Shown here: positions 13,876-21,772 of the stretch, piece by piece
How the letters are laid out: each line of letters begins with the position of its first letter
Position numbering within the stretch: position 1 is the first letter of the stretch
NCBI GenBank assembly: GCA_031422555.1
Contig: JANPLZ010000029.1
Coordinates: 1 to 31,208 of the forward strand
Source: JANNAT01 sp031422555
Lineage (GTDB): Bacteria; Pseudomonadota; Alphaproteobacteria; Rhodobacterales; Rhodobacteraceae
Direction of reading: 5' to 3'
DNA length: 31,208 bases
Position numbers and translations under genes: made by a program
Notes under the pieces: generated by a model
Seen by the model: the letters and a program-made list of their open reading frames with translations, nothing else
Database searches by the model: none
What the model was told of the DNA's origin: nothing

Positions 13876-15426
13876 TTACGCAAAACTGCGGATGGTTTGC
13901 AAAGCACCGCTCAGGGCTGCACCGGCTTCATCCTTCAATGCGGCGTCGCGCAAACGCTGCGCCCAGTCGGCGGCATCATCGCGTCCCGCCACCAAAGCGA
14001 TGCCTGCCAGCACCCGGTCAAATTTCGACTGGCCGCGCGCATGGGTGTCAGAATAGCCCTTGATCAGGCGGCGGCAGCCAATCACTTGCACCGCCAGATC
14101 ATAGTTTTGCGGCAGATACGCCAGCGCTGTATCCAGCCAGCGGGTCAGATGCGCGGTTTCGGTTGCATGGCGATAGCTGCGCAAGCGGGTGCGTTTCAGC
14201 CCGGCCACGCAATACAGCAGCAGATAGGCGCGCAAAGTGTCGCTGCGATAGTGCCGGCCTTTGTTTACGACCGCATCCAGCCGCGCCATAGCTTTGGGAA
14301 TGTTGGCGATTTTTTGCCCCCAACGGTTGGGCAGCAAGCCCACGACTTCGGCGGCGCGCGGGTGCATGTATTCGGTGATTTGCAGCAGATGCTGTGGGCC
14401 CGCCGCCATTTCGCCGCGGATGCGCACCGCGCGCGCGGTGCGGGTTTTCACATCGGCCACCCGGATCACATCATCATAGGCCATCGCATTGGCGATATAT
14501 TTGGCACAGGCGGCGGTCAGGGCATAGGATCTGGCGGCGCTGTCGCGGGCCAAAACCGCGTCGAGGTGATCAAGATAGGCAGCCCCATACGCCAGGTCCT
14601 GAAAATCAACCACCTTTTGCAGGCCAAACCCTGCCATTTCCGCCACCGGAGCGGGCAGCCGCGCGGCCCGTGCCCGCAGGGCGACCCAGCCATCGGTTAA
14701 TTTGCGCGCGCCGGTGGGCGGCGGCGGTGGCGCAGTAACAGCGGCTGTCGGCACCGGCGCCGCTGCCCCCACCGCGTTGAACCCGGCGGCAAAGGCGCGC
14801 AAGCTGGCGTCAATGCCCTTGCCACCGGCGCGGATCGTGGCCTCGAATGCGGCAGGTTCAAACGGCAGGGCGTTTGAGGCGGCCAATGCGCCAAACAGGC
14901 TGGCGGAGATCACCGAACCGGCGTGCGTAGCCAGCGCATCAAAATCGGCATGGATCAGGCGGCGCGCGGCAATTTCCGCACCTGCCAATACTTCGGCAGA
15001 CGAGGCAATGCCGTCACCCGGCACCATCTTTTCCGATACCGCCAGTGCGCGGTGCGAAGACGTGATCAGCGTGGTGCGATCGGGCGTGACAAAGCCGCGG
15101 ATAATCGCGCGCCCGGCTTCCATCAGCTCGGCCGTGACCATGATGTCAACATCGCCCGCCGCAGGCATCAGCGAAAACACCGGGGTGCGGGCGGATTTGC
15201 GGCACATTTCAACGTAATACACCGTGGCCCCGGTGCGTTGCGCCACGCCTGCCACCGATGTGGCCTGCACCGCATATCCGTTCGCGCGGCCCAGCGCCTC
15301 GATCCAAGCAGTCAACACGCCGCCGCCCTGCCCGCCCACCGCCAGCACCGCCAGCTTGATGATACCGGACAGCGCCGGGTCTGGCGGCAGGGGTGTCAGC
15401 GGCGTCTGGGGGGTATGCAGGGTCAT
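13876..15426 (-). CDS. iorB: 2-oxoacid:ferredoxin oxidoreductase, beta/gamma-type subunit (IorB-like, with C-terminal extension)
   Basis: The 516-residue protein starts with a pyruvate-ferredoxin-oxidoreductase gamma-type domain (about 25-220; VGGQGGGVL and SVAGVAQRTGATVYYVE). A Pro/Ala-rich linker follows (about 235-260), then a 260-residue helical C-terminal domain. This second domain looks like the extra domain found at the C-terminus of large fused indolepyruvate oxidoreductases (DUF6537-like, from memory). With the subunit encoded at 15423 it would oxidatively decarboxylate an aryl 2-oxo acid to the acyl-CoA, passing electrons to ferredoxin. Indolepyruvate is the textbook substrate; isatinate (2-aminophenylglyoxylate) is an attractive alternative given the adjacent isatin hydrolase. 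The ATG at 15426 overlaps the iorA stop (ATGA); the longer frame to 15504 is inside iorA. Confidence 0.85.
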   Translation of the reverse strand: MTLHTPQTPLTPLPPDPALSGIIKLAVLAVGGQGGGVLTAWIEALGRANGYAVQATSVAGVAQRTGATVYYVEMCRKSARTPVFSLMPAAGDVDIMVTAELMEAGRAIIRGFVTPDRTTLITSSHRALAVSEKMVPGDGIASSAEVLAGAEIAARRLIHADFDALATHAGSVISASLFGALAASNALPFEPAAFEATIRAGGKGIDASLRAFAAGFNAVGAAAPVPTAAVTAPPPPPTGARKLTDGWVALRARAARLPAPVAEMAGFGLQKVVDFQDLAYGAAYLDHLDAVLARDSAARSYALTAACAKYIANAMAYDDVIRVADVKTRTARAVRIRGEMAAGPQHLLQITEYMHPRAAEVVGLLPNRWGQKIANIPKAMARLDAVVNKGRHYRSDTLRAYLLLYCVAGLKRTRLRSYRHATETAHLTRWLDTALAYLPQNYDLAVQVIGCRRLIKGYSDTHARGQSKFDRVLAGIALVAGRDDAADWAQRLRDAALKDEAGAALSGALQTIRSFA

Positions 15427-17564
15427 GGACCAAACTCCAGCCGTCTGGCGGCGCGGCGCGCTTGCAACCAACCAATCAGGCGGGCGCGCACCGCAGCCCG
15501 CCACCGTTCAAACCGGCCCGGATTATGCACCACATCGGCGCGGTAAAAGCTGGGGCACAGCACGGCGGCATCGGCCACCTCGCCGCAGTTGCCGCAGCCG
15601 ACACAAGACTGGTCAATATGGGCAATCGGATCGTCGCGCAGCGGATCGTCCAGCTTTTTCAACGACAAAGACGGACAGCCCGACAGCCGGATGCAGGCGT
15701 GATCGCCGGTGCAAATATCATCGTCGATGCCAAAGCGCGGAAGGGCCACGCGGCGGCCTGCGGTGATGGCCGCGGCACGCTGCGGCTTTTCGCGGCGCTG
15801 TTTGTTCAGCATGCATTCGGACGAGGCGATGATCACCTTGGGCCCCGGTGCATCGGTGGTCAGCGCCTCGCGCAGCGTGTCACGCAGTTTGGTGACATCA
15901 TAGGTGCGGTCGATCTGGCGGATCCAGTTCACCCCCACGCCCGCCATAGCACGCGAGATCGGGTTGCCGGTGGATTTGGTGGCATTTGGCGCGCGTGACG
16001 ACATCACATCCTGCCCGCCGGTGGCGGCGGAATAGAAGTTATCTACCACCAGCACCACGCCGTCTGATTTGTTGAACACCATATTGGTGATCGACGATGA
16101 CAATCCGTTGTGCCAGAACCCACCGTCGCCGATGATGGCAATCGGGCGGCGCGCGCCGCCACCATCGAACGCGCCATTTGCGGCGGGGCCAAGGCCAAAG
16201 CCCATGGTGGCCCCGCCGATTTCAAACGGCGGCAGAGCGCCAAACAGATGACAGCCGATATCGGCGGCAATCTGATGTTTGCCCAGATCTTGTTCCACCA
16301 GCTTCATCGCGGCAAAGATCGGGCGTTCCGGGCAGCCGGTGCAAAACCCCGGTGGACGGATCGGCACGGTTTTTGACAGGTCCGGTATTGCCGGGCGGTC
16401 GGTGTTGGGCGCGCGCACCATGGCGGGCAGCATGGCGGGGGCGGCGGATTTCAGGAACGCGGCCACCCCGTCCATCATCACCGATCCGGTGTATTCCCCC
16501 GCCAAGGGGAATGCGCCTTTGCCGTGCAGTTTGACCGATCCCCCGGCGCGATACAGCATGGCGGCGAATTGGTCTTCGATAAAGGCGGGCTGGCCTTCTT
16601 CGACGATCAGGACATCGTCCTTGTCCGCACAAAATGCCAGAAATTCGTCTGCAATCAACGGGTAAGTCACATTCAGCACATAGATCGGCACCGATGTATC
16701 GCCGTAGATATCCGCCAGACCCAGCCGCTGCAACGCCCGGATCACGCCGTTATACATCCCCCCTTGGGTGACAATGCCGATGCGGACGCCCGAAGGGCCG
16801 AAGGTTTCATTCAAGCCGTGTTCGGTGATGTATTTCACCGCCGCAGGCCAGCGATTGCGCACCTTGTCTTGTTCATGCACATAAGACATCGGCGGCAGCA
16901 CCACCCGGTTGAAATCAGACCGCGGGTTCGAAAGCGCGTCTTTGACCGACAGGGTTGGGCACTGATTGTCGCGGGTTTGAAAACTGCCGGTCACATGGCA
17001 CGACCTGATCCGCATCATCAGCATGACAGGCGAATTGCTGGCCTCGGACAAGGCAAAGCCATCGCCCACCGCCTTGACGATGCTGGGCAGGTTCGGGCGC
17101 GGGTCCAACATCCAGAATTGCGATTTCATCGCGAACGCATGGCTGCGTTCTTGCATGATGGAGGAGCCTTCGCCGTAATCTTCGCCCAAAATCACCAGCG
17201 CCCCCCCGGTGACGCCTGACGATGACAGATTGGCCAGCGCGTCTGATGCCACGTTCACGCCCACCGGGCCTTTGAAGGTCACCGCGCCCCGGATCGGATA
17301 ATGCACGCTTGCTGCCAGCATTGCCGCCGCCGCCGCCTCGTTCGCGTTGGCCTCGAACCGCACGCCCAATTCGGCCAGCAACCCTTGAGCATCGGCCAGC
17401 ACATCCATCAGATGGCTGATCGGCGCGCCCTGATAACCGCCAACATAGCCGACGCCGTTTTCCAGCAGCGCCTTGGTGATCGCCAAAATGCCTTCGCCGG
17501 TAAAGGTTTCCCCCGCCCCCAGACGCAGGTCTTGTATTTCTGCCGCAAAAGACCGCTCTGCCAT
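15423..17564 (-). CDS. iorA: 2-oxoacid:ferredoxin oxidoreductase, thiamine-diphosphate subunit (IorA-like)
   Basis: The 713-residue protein has the IorA layout. An N-terminal pyrimidine-binding domain contains GGYQGAPISHLMD (42-54) and TFKGPVGVN (96-104). A central domain follows, then FCTGCPERP (407-415). The thiamine diphosphate site reads IGDGGFWHNG...VVDN (478-509). The C-terminal ferredoxin domain has cysteines 618, 624, 630 and then 654, 657, 660, 670, which suits two 4Fe-4S clusters. It would catalyse CoA-dependent oxidative decarboxylation of an aromatic 2-oxo acid, a reaction type also known for phenylglyoxylate to benzoyl-CoA. It begins directly at the base after the MarR stop codon and overlaps iorB by four bases. 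Possession by an apparently aerobic bacterium implies an oxygen-tolerant variant or suitable protection. Confidence 0.88.
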   Translation of the reverse strand: MAERSFAAEIQDLRLGAGETFTGEGILAITKALLENGVGYVGGYQGAPISHLMDVLADAQGLLAELGVRFEANANEAAAAAMLAASVHYPIRGAVTFKGPVGVNVASDALANLSSSGVTGGALVILGEDYGEGSSIMQERSHAFAMKSQFWMLDPRPNLPSIVKAVGDGFALSEASNSPVMLMMRIRSCHVTGSFQTRDNQCPTLSVKDALSNPRSDFNRVVLPPMSYVHEQDKVRNRWPAAVKYITEHGLNETFGPSGVRIGIVTQGGMYNGVIRALQRLGLADIYGDTSVPIYVLNVTYPLIADEFLAFCADKDDVLIVEEGQPAFIEDQFAAMLYRAGGSVKLHGKGAFPLAGEYTGSVMMDGVAAFLKSAAPAMLPAMVRAPNTDRPAIPDLSKTVPIRPPGFCTGCPERPIFAAMKLVEQDLGKHQIAADIGCHLFGALPPFEIGGATMGFGLGPAANGAFDGGGARRPIAIIGDGGFWHNGLSSSITNMVFNKSDGVVLVVDNFYSAATGGQDVMSSRAPNATKSTGNPISRAMAGVGVNWIRQIDRTYDVTKLRDTLREALTTDAPGPKVIIASSECMLNKQRREKPQRAAAITAGRRVALPRFGIDDDICTGDHACIRLSGCPSLSLKKLDDPLRDDPIAHIDQSCVGCGNCGEVADAAVLCPSFYRADVVHNPGRFERWRAAVRARLIGWLQARRAARRLEFGP

Positions 17565-18080
17565 CTAGATTGGGTGCTTTCTGATATTGGCCAGCATGGT
17601 TTGCAATGTGCTGACAAAGGCCTCGCGTTCCGCAGCCCCGATGCCGCGAAACATCCGGGCCTGCGCCTGCGCCATATGCGGCCACAGCCGCGCAAACGCC
17701 GTGCGCCCGGCGGGGGTAAGGCTTATGCGCACGCCCCGGCTGTCGGCGGTATCGGCGCTGCGTGCGATCAGCCCGTCAGCCGCCAACCCGTCCAAAGCGC
17801 GGCTAAGGGTGGATTGTTCAACCACCGCATAAACCGCCAACTCCCGCACCAAAGGCGCGTCGATCACCGACAGCACCGCCAGCGCGCGCATTTTCGGCGT
17901 GGTCAGGCCCAGTTGCGCCATTTCATCGCGCAAGGACGCGTTGTAGCGCCCCATGATGCGGTTCAGCAGATAGGGCGCATAGTTACCAAGTCCAATGTCT
18001 TGCAAGCTGGGATCGCCGGCGGCGGATGCGTCGATCCGCGGGTCTTGTGGCACGGCCTGCCGTTGCACTGCTTCGGCCAT
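17565..18080 (-). CDS. MarR-family transcriptional regulator of the isatin/ior operon
   Basis: The 171-residue protein is a MarR-type winged-helix regulator with a roughly 30-residue N-terminal extension. Helices LTTPKMRALAVLS and ELAVYAVVEQSTLSRALDGL form the DNA-binding region, and the wing carries ADTADSRGVRISLT. It is encoded between the isatin hydrolase gene (9-base gap) and iorA (no gap), so it is probably an autoregulated repressor of this four-gene operon. A possible binding site is the TGCA repeat upstream of the hydrolase gene. It differs clearly from the MarR at 5398, so the two operon groups may answer to different inducers. Confidence 0.87.
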   Translation of the reverse strand: MAEAVQRQAVPQDPRIDASAAGDPSLQDIGLGNYAPYLLNRIMGRYNASLRDEMAQLGLTTPKMRALAVLSVIDAPLVRELAVYAVVEQSTLSRALDGLAADGLIARSADTADSRGVRISLTPAGRTAFARLWPHMAQAQARMFRGIGAAEREAFVSTLQTMLANIRKHPI

Positions 18081-18089
18081 GATCAGACC

Positions 18090-18881
18090 CTAGCCCCGCG
18101 GCACCAAGGCCAGCGCGCGGATCGGCGATCCGGTGCCGTTCTTGATCTTCAGAGGGGCGGCGATCAGGATGGCCCCCTTGGCAGGCAGCCGGTCAAGATT
18201 GGCCAGCGATGCCAAGCCGTAGCAGTTGTTTTTGTGCAAAAGGTTATGCGCCGGAAACGGTGGTGTCATGCCGCCCGCCTGCCCCGCGTCGGTGCCAATA
18301 CATTGGCTGCCCCAGCCAACAATGCCTTTGGCCAACAGATAGGTGATCACTTCAGCGGTTGGCCCCGGCGTGTGCGGGCCGGTGGCATCGGCGTTCAGGA
18401 ACAGATCGGCGTCATGGCTGCGCTTGTCCCAATCGGATCGCAACACCACCCAGTCACCGGCATTGATCGGGCCATGCTTGGCCTCCCAATCCTGCACATG
18501 TTGCACGGTCAGCAGAAAATCGGGGTTGGCGGCGCATTCGGTGGCGAAATTCAGCACATTGACCGGGGCCACCAAGCGCTGCACTGGCAACGTATCGGTA
18601 TAGCCGTCGGCGTAATCACGTCCGGTGATCCAGTGATGCGGGGCATCGAAATGGGTGCCCGAATGTTCGCCCAGCTTCAGCCAGTTCCACGCCCAGAACG
18701 GACCGTCGCTGTCATATTCGCTGATGCGGTGAATTTCGATGGCCGGGGTGTCGCGGGCAAAATCGGGCGGCAGTTTCAGCAGTGGCGTGTCCGGCCCCAG
18801 AACCCCGGTGCAATCGACCACCTCAACCCCACCCGAGGCCAGCATTTCGGCAAGATCGCCCAACACGGTTGTCGATGTCAT
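18090..18881 (-). CDS. Isatin hydrolase (manganese-dependent cyclase-family amidohydrolase)
   Basis: The 263-residue cyclase-family protein has the metal site GEHSGTHFDAPHHW, with H73, H77 and D79 as ligands and H83 as a probable catalytic residue. These numbers are the same as those I recall for the Mn-dependent isatin hydrolase of Labrenzia aggregata, and the flanking sequence (CTGVLGP, EYDSDGPF, GWGSQCIGTDAGQAGG, S225 region) also looks like that enzyme. It would open the lactam of isatin to isatinate. Kynurenine formamidase (KynB) is the nearest alternative because it shares the fold and the HxGxHxD motif. The ATG at 18881 follows AGGAGAG, an excellent ribosome-binding site, and it opens the leftward operon that continues into a MarR gene and iorAB. 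Confidence 0.85.
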   Translation of the reverse strand: MTSTTVLGDLAEMLASGGVEVVDCTGVLGPDTPLLKLPPDFARDTPAIEIHRISEYDSDGPFWAWNWLKLGEHSGTHFDAPHHWITGRDYADGYTDTLPVQRLVAPVNVLNFATECAANPDFLLTVQHVQDWEAKHGPINAGDWVVLRSDWDKRSHDADLFLNADATGPHTPGPTAEVITYLLAKGIVGWGSQCIGTDAGQAGGMTPPFPAHNLLHKNNCYGLASLANLDRLPAKGAILIAAPLKIKNGTGSPIRALALVPRG

Positions 18882-18943
18882 ATCGCTCTCCTGGTTTGCA
18901 CGGGCGCAAGGGGGCCCATTCACGCAAGGCTAGACCGATATAC

Positions 18944-18956
18944 ATGCAAATGCAAT
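18944..18956. promoter_or_regulatory. Possible MarR operator (TGCA inverted repeat)
   Basis: The sequence ATGCAAATGCAAT contains two TGCA half-sites two bases apart (18945-18948 and 18951-18954), followed by ATTAAT. It lies in a locally AT-rich patch about 63 bases upstream of the isatin hydrolase start. The position suits an operator or promoter for that leftward operon, but the half-sites are short. Confidence 0.3.
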
Positions 18957-19273
18957 TAATTTTCGGCGGCGGGTGGACGGATTTTATCCGGCGTCATGGG
19001 CGCAGATATGGCGGCGGGCGGACGCATCATCTTGCGCCGAATTTTCACCTCTCGCAGGCTGACCCGACACCCGCGCCAACCCCAGCAAAACCAAGGTCAG
19101 GCCATAATCAACGCGGCCCAACCCGTCATGGCTGCCCCCGGGGTCAGATGTTCGGTGGCACCCGGCGCTGTGATGCCCCTTGCCCCCGCTGCACCCGCGC
19201 GCCTATCCTTCACCCCAGCGTTGGGCAATCCGCTGCCCTATCCGCCGCCCACGCGCGAAGAAAAGGAAAGCAG
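18957..19273. other. Intergenic region before the fucU-like gene
   Basis: I see no supportable gene in this stretch. It is GC-rich and carries short open frames on both strands without family features or good start sites. It should contain the promoter for the fucU-ribokinase pair. The only clear signal is the ribosome-binding site AAGGAAAG just before 19274. Confidence 0.5.
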
Positions 19274-19732
19274 ATGCTGAAAGGGCTGGACCCCCGCCTG
19301 ACCGCCGACGTTCTGGCCGCCCTGCGCGCCATGGGCCACGGTGATGTGCTGATCCTTGCCGATACCAATTTTCCGGCCGATTCGGTGGCCCGCGCCACGG
19401 TGACCGGCAAAGTGCTGCGGATGGACAACCTGACATCGGCCCAAGCCGCCCGGGCGATTTTGTCGGTCTACCCGCTGGACACCTTCGTTGATGATTTCGC
19501 GGGCCGGATGGAAGTGGTCGGCAACGCCGGCGAAATTCCCGCCGTGCAGGCCGAAGTGCAAGCCGAGATTGACCATGCCGAAGGCCGGGTGCGCCCGATG
19601 CAATCGCTGGAACGGTTTGCCTTTTATGACATGGCCCGCAGCGCCTATGCGGTGGTCCAGACCGGCGAGCGGCGGTTTTACGGCTGCTTTTTCTTGCGCA
19701 AAGGCGTCATTCCACCTCAGGATACACTGTGA
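19274..19732 (+). CDS. RbsD/FucU-family sugar mutarotase (FucU-like)
   Basis: The 152-residue protein matches the RbsD/FucU family from its start (MLKGLDP) through the N-terminal signature AMGHGDVLILADTNFPADSV, where the MGHGD and NFPA forms point to FucU (fucose mutarotase) rather than RbsD. The C-terminal YGCFFLRKGVIP is also typical. The enzyme interconverts sugar anomers, so that an imported sugar is supplied in the form the kinase uses. It has a good ribosome-binding site (AAGGAAAG), and its stop overlaps the ribokinase start (TGATG), which ties the two functions together. No sugar transporter gene is adjacent. Confidence 0.88.
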   Translation: MLKGLDPRLTADVLAALRAMGHGDVLILADTNFPADSVARATVTGKVLRMDNLTSAQAARAILSVYPLDTFVDDFAGRMEVVGNAGEIPAVQAEVQAEIDHAEGRVRPMQSLERFAFYDMARSAYAVVQTGERRFYGCFFLRKGVIPPQDTL

Positions 19733-20655
19733 TGAAACCGATTGTTATCCTTGGCATATTCGTCGCCGACACCGCCTATCGTGCGGAGCGGCAGCCCAAG
19801 ATGGGGGAAACGATTCTGGGCACGTCTTTCGTGCTTGGCCCCGGTGGAAAAGGATCAAATCAGGCAGTCGCCGCCGCCATGGCGGGGGGGAAGACGCATT
19901 TCATCACCCGGCTGGGGGCCGATGCCTTCGCAGATATCGCGCGGGCCACATGGGCGCGTGCGGGCGTGATCCCCGAGGTGACCATCGACGCCGAAAGCTA
20001 TACCGGGGCGGCCTATATCTTTATCGAAAATGCCACCGGCAACAATGCGATCATCGTGGCACCGGGGGCGGCGGGCCGGGTATCAGCGGCGGATGTTGAC
20101 GCCAAGGCCGACCTTATCGCAAAGGCGGCGGTTTTTGTGACCCAGTTGGAACAACCGATCCCCGCGGCACGGCGCGGTCTGGAAATTGCGCGCGCGGCAG
20201 GGGTGACCACCATCCTGAACCCCGCCCCCGCCGCGCGGCTGGACGATGATATTCTGGCCTTGTGCGACTACATCACCCCAAATGAGACCGAAGCCGAGGC
20301 GTTGTGCGGCCTGCCCGTCACCACCATACCCGAGGCGCGCATCGCGGCGGCGGCATTGCTGGCGCGCGGTGTGGGCGCGGTGGTGATGACGCTGGGGGCC
20401 AATGGTGCGCTTTATCACGACGCTACCCAGTCCGTGCATATACCGGTGATATCCGCAGGCCCCGTGGTGGAAACCACCGGGGCAGGCGATGCGTTCAACG
20501 GCGGCTTTGCGGTGGCGCTGTCGGAGGGTCGCCTCGTGATTGACGCCGTGCGCTTTGGCTGTGCGGTCGCGGGCCTGTCGGTAACCCGGGCGGGCGCGGC
20601 GTCTTCGATGCCAACCCGCGCCGAAGTTGATGCCTTGCTGGCCGATCAAACCTGA
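19732..20655 (+). CDS. Ribokinase-like PfkB-family sugar kinase
   Basis: The 307-residue product has both PfkB signatures: GPGGKGSNQAVAAAMAGG near residue 40 and ETTGAGDAFNGGFAVAL near residue 250, the latter holding the catalytic aspartate. ITPNETEAEALCG is the usual ribokinase TPNE segment. It would phosphorylate a pentose or related sugar with ATP. The close coupling to a mutarotase suggests ribose or a similar sugar, but the specificity is not settled. The ATG at 19732 is preferred over the overlapping GTG at 19729. Confidence 0.88.
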   Translation: MKPIVILGIFVADTAYRAERQPKMGETILGTSFVLGPGGKGSNQAVAAAMAGGKTHFITRLGADAFADIARATWARAGVIPEVTIDAESYTGAAYIFIENATGNNAIIVAPGAAGRVSAADVDAKADLIAKAAVFVTQLEQPIPAARRGLEIARAAGVTTILNPAPAARLDDDILALCDYITPNETEAEALCGLPVTTIPEARIAAAALLARGVGAVVMTLGANGALYHDATQSVHIPVISAGPVVETTGAGDAFNGGFAVALSEGRLVIDAVRFGCAVAGLSVTRAGAASSMPTRAEVDALLADQT

Positions 20656-20943
20656 TCGGGGACCGCCCGGCCACCCACTGGATTGGCGCGGCCAAGGTTG
20701 GGCTTTGAAGCGGCCCCTTTTTGGGTGTTCTGGCGTGGACAATCTGCGTGCGCCGTTTCGACACCGCGCCGCAAAGTGGACTGGGGCTGCCTTGAAAACC
20801 GAAGGTCTGTTGCGGAAAGATGTTAAACTTTATTAGTTATTTTTATCAAATAATTACCAATACAACCTAATGTATCACCTTAAAAGTTATAGCCTTGTCA
20901 GAGAGGCAAATCCCAGCCAGCCCGCCTGCGCAAACCCAGCGGC
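20656..20943. other. Convergent intergenic region with an AT-rich patch
   Basis: This gap separates the ends of the ribokinase gene and the GntR regulator gene. From about 20818 to 20895 the sequence becomes strikingly AT-rich compared with everything around it. A 16-codon reading frame (ATG at 20820, preceded by GCGGAAAG) lies in the patch but has no family support. No clear terminator with a T-run was found. Confidence 0.4.
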
Positions 20944-21690
20944 CTAGGGATTGAAAAGATCGGGGAAACTGCGTTCCAGCGGCTCGATAAAGGTCAGCAA
21001 CTGGCGCAAATGATGGCGCACGGCGTCTCGGGCCGCCAGCGGGTCGCGCACCTCCAGCGCGGTCAGGATCGCGCGGTGTTCGGCCAGCGTTGCCACCACC
21101 CGCCCCGGCACCGGCAACAGCAAGCGCCGCGCGCGGTTGACATGCGCCGACGCGGTTTCCGACACCAAAGACAGCTTGTGAAAGCCGCTGAACGACAACA
21201 GCAGGTCATGCATTTCCGAATCAAGCCTGTAGAAACCGGCGACATCACCGTCGGCCACCACCACGGCCTGTTGCGTCAGGTTACGGCGCAACTGTTCCAA
21301 CTGATCATCGCTTATCAGCCCCGCCACCCGCTCGATCGCGGCAAGTTCGATGGCTTCGCGCAAAAACGCGCCCTCGCGGATCGCAGCCATCGAAAATCGC
21401 GCCGCATAGGTGCCGGCTTGGGGCACCACATCGACCAACCCTTCGGCCGCCAACCGCGCTACGGCATCCGACACCGGGCTGCGAGAGACGCCCAATTCGG
21501 CGCAAATCTCGGGTTTGCGGAGGATCTCGCCGGGTTTGAAACGCAATTCCAGAATGGCGCTGCGCAAGGTTTGATAGACTTTTGTGCCCAAAGACCCGGT
21601 AAACATAGTTAACGGCTGCAGCCGCGCGCCAGACACGGCAGGCAACGGCAAGATCGGGTCTTGGGACGGGGGGCGCAAAGGCGATGCCAT
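20944..21690 (-). CDS. GntR-family transcriptional regulator with FCD (FadR C-terminal) domain
   Basis: The 248-residue protein has a GntR winged helix (LRSAILELRFKPGEILRKPEICAELGVSRSPVSDAVARL split over about residues 42-82) with AEGLVDVVPQAGTYA as the wing. An all-helical FCD domain follows, with likely metal-ligand residues in DSEMHDLLL, EHRAIL and VRHHL. Such regulators respond to small organic acids or sugar acids. The target is unknown; the neighbours are a ribokinase pair transcribed toward it and a phosphomannomutase gene downstream of its start. The start is uncertain: 21690 gives a 28-residue leader of low complexity, and an in-frame ATG at 21606 would give a more typical N-terminus. 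Confidence 0.87.
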   Translation of the reverse strand: MASPLRPPSQDPILPLPAVSGARLQPLTMFTGSLGTKVYQTLRSAILELRFKPGEILRKPEICAELGVSRSPVSDAVARLAAEGLVDVVPQAGTYAARFSMAAIREGAFLREAIELAAIERVAGLISDDQLEQLRRNLTQQAVVVADGDVAGFYRLDSEMHDLLLSFSGFHKLSLVSETASAHVNRARRLLLPVPGRVVATLAEHRAILTALEVRDPLAARDAVRHHLRQLLTFIEPLERSFPDLFNP

Positions 21691-21772
21691 GCGCGCAGAT
21701 TAAGGCGGGCTGCCGCCGCGATCAAGGAAGTGCGGCACGCATGACGCAAGGACAAAAAGGCGGTGCTGGTGG

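Noticed and set aside
18090..18881. Kynurenine formamidase (KynB) as first choice for the cyclase-family gene
   Set aside because: The fold and metal motif are shared, but the ligand numbering (73, 77, 79) and surrounding segments agree better with what I recall of isatin hydrolase. KynB is kept as the alternative.
17301..18959. A 552-codon open frame on the plus strand opposite the MarR, isatin hydrolase and iorA genes
   Set aside because: It is antisense to three well-supported genes and its translation is rich in His, Arg and Gln with no domain signature; such long frames are common opposite GC-rich codons.
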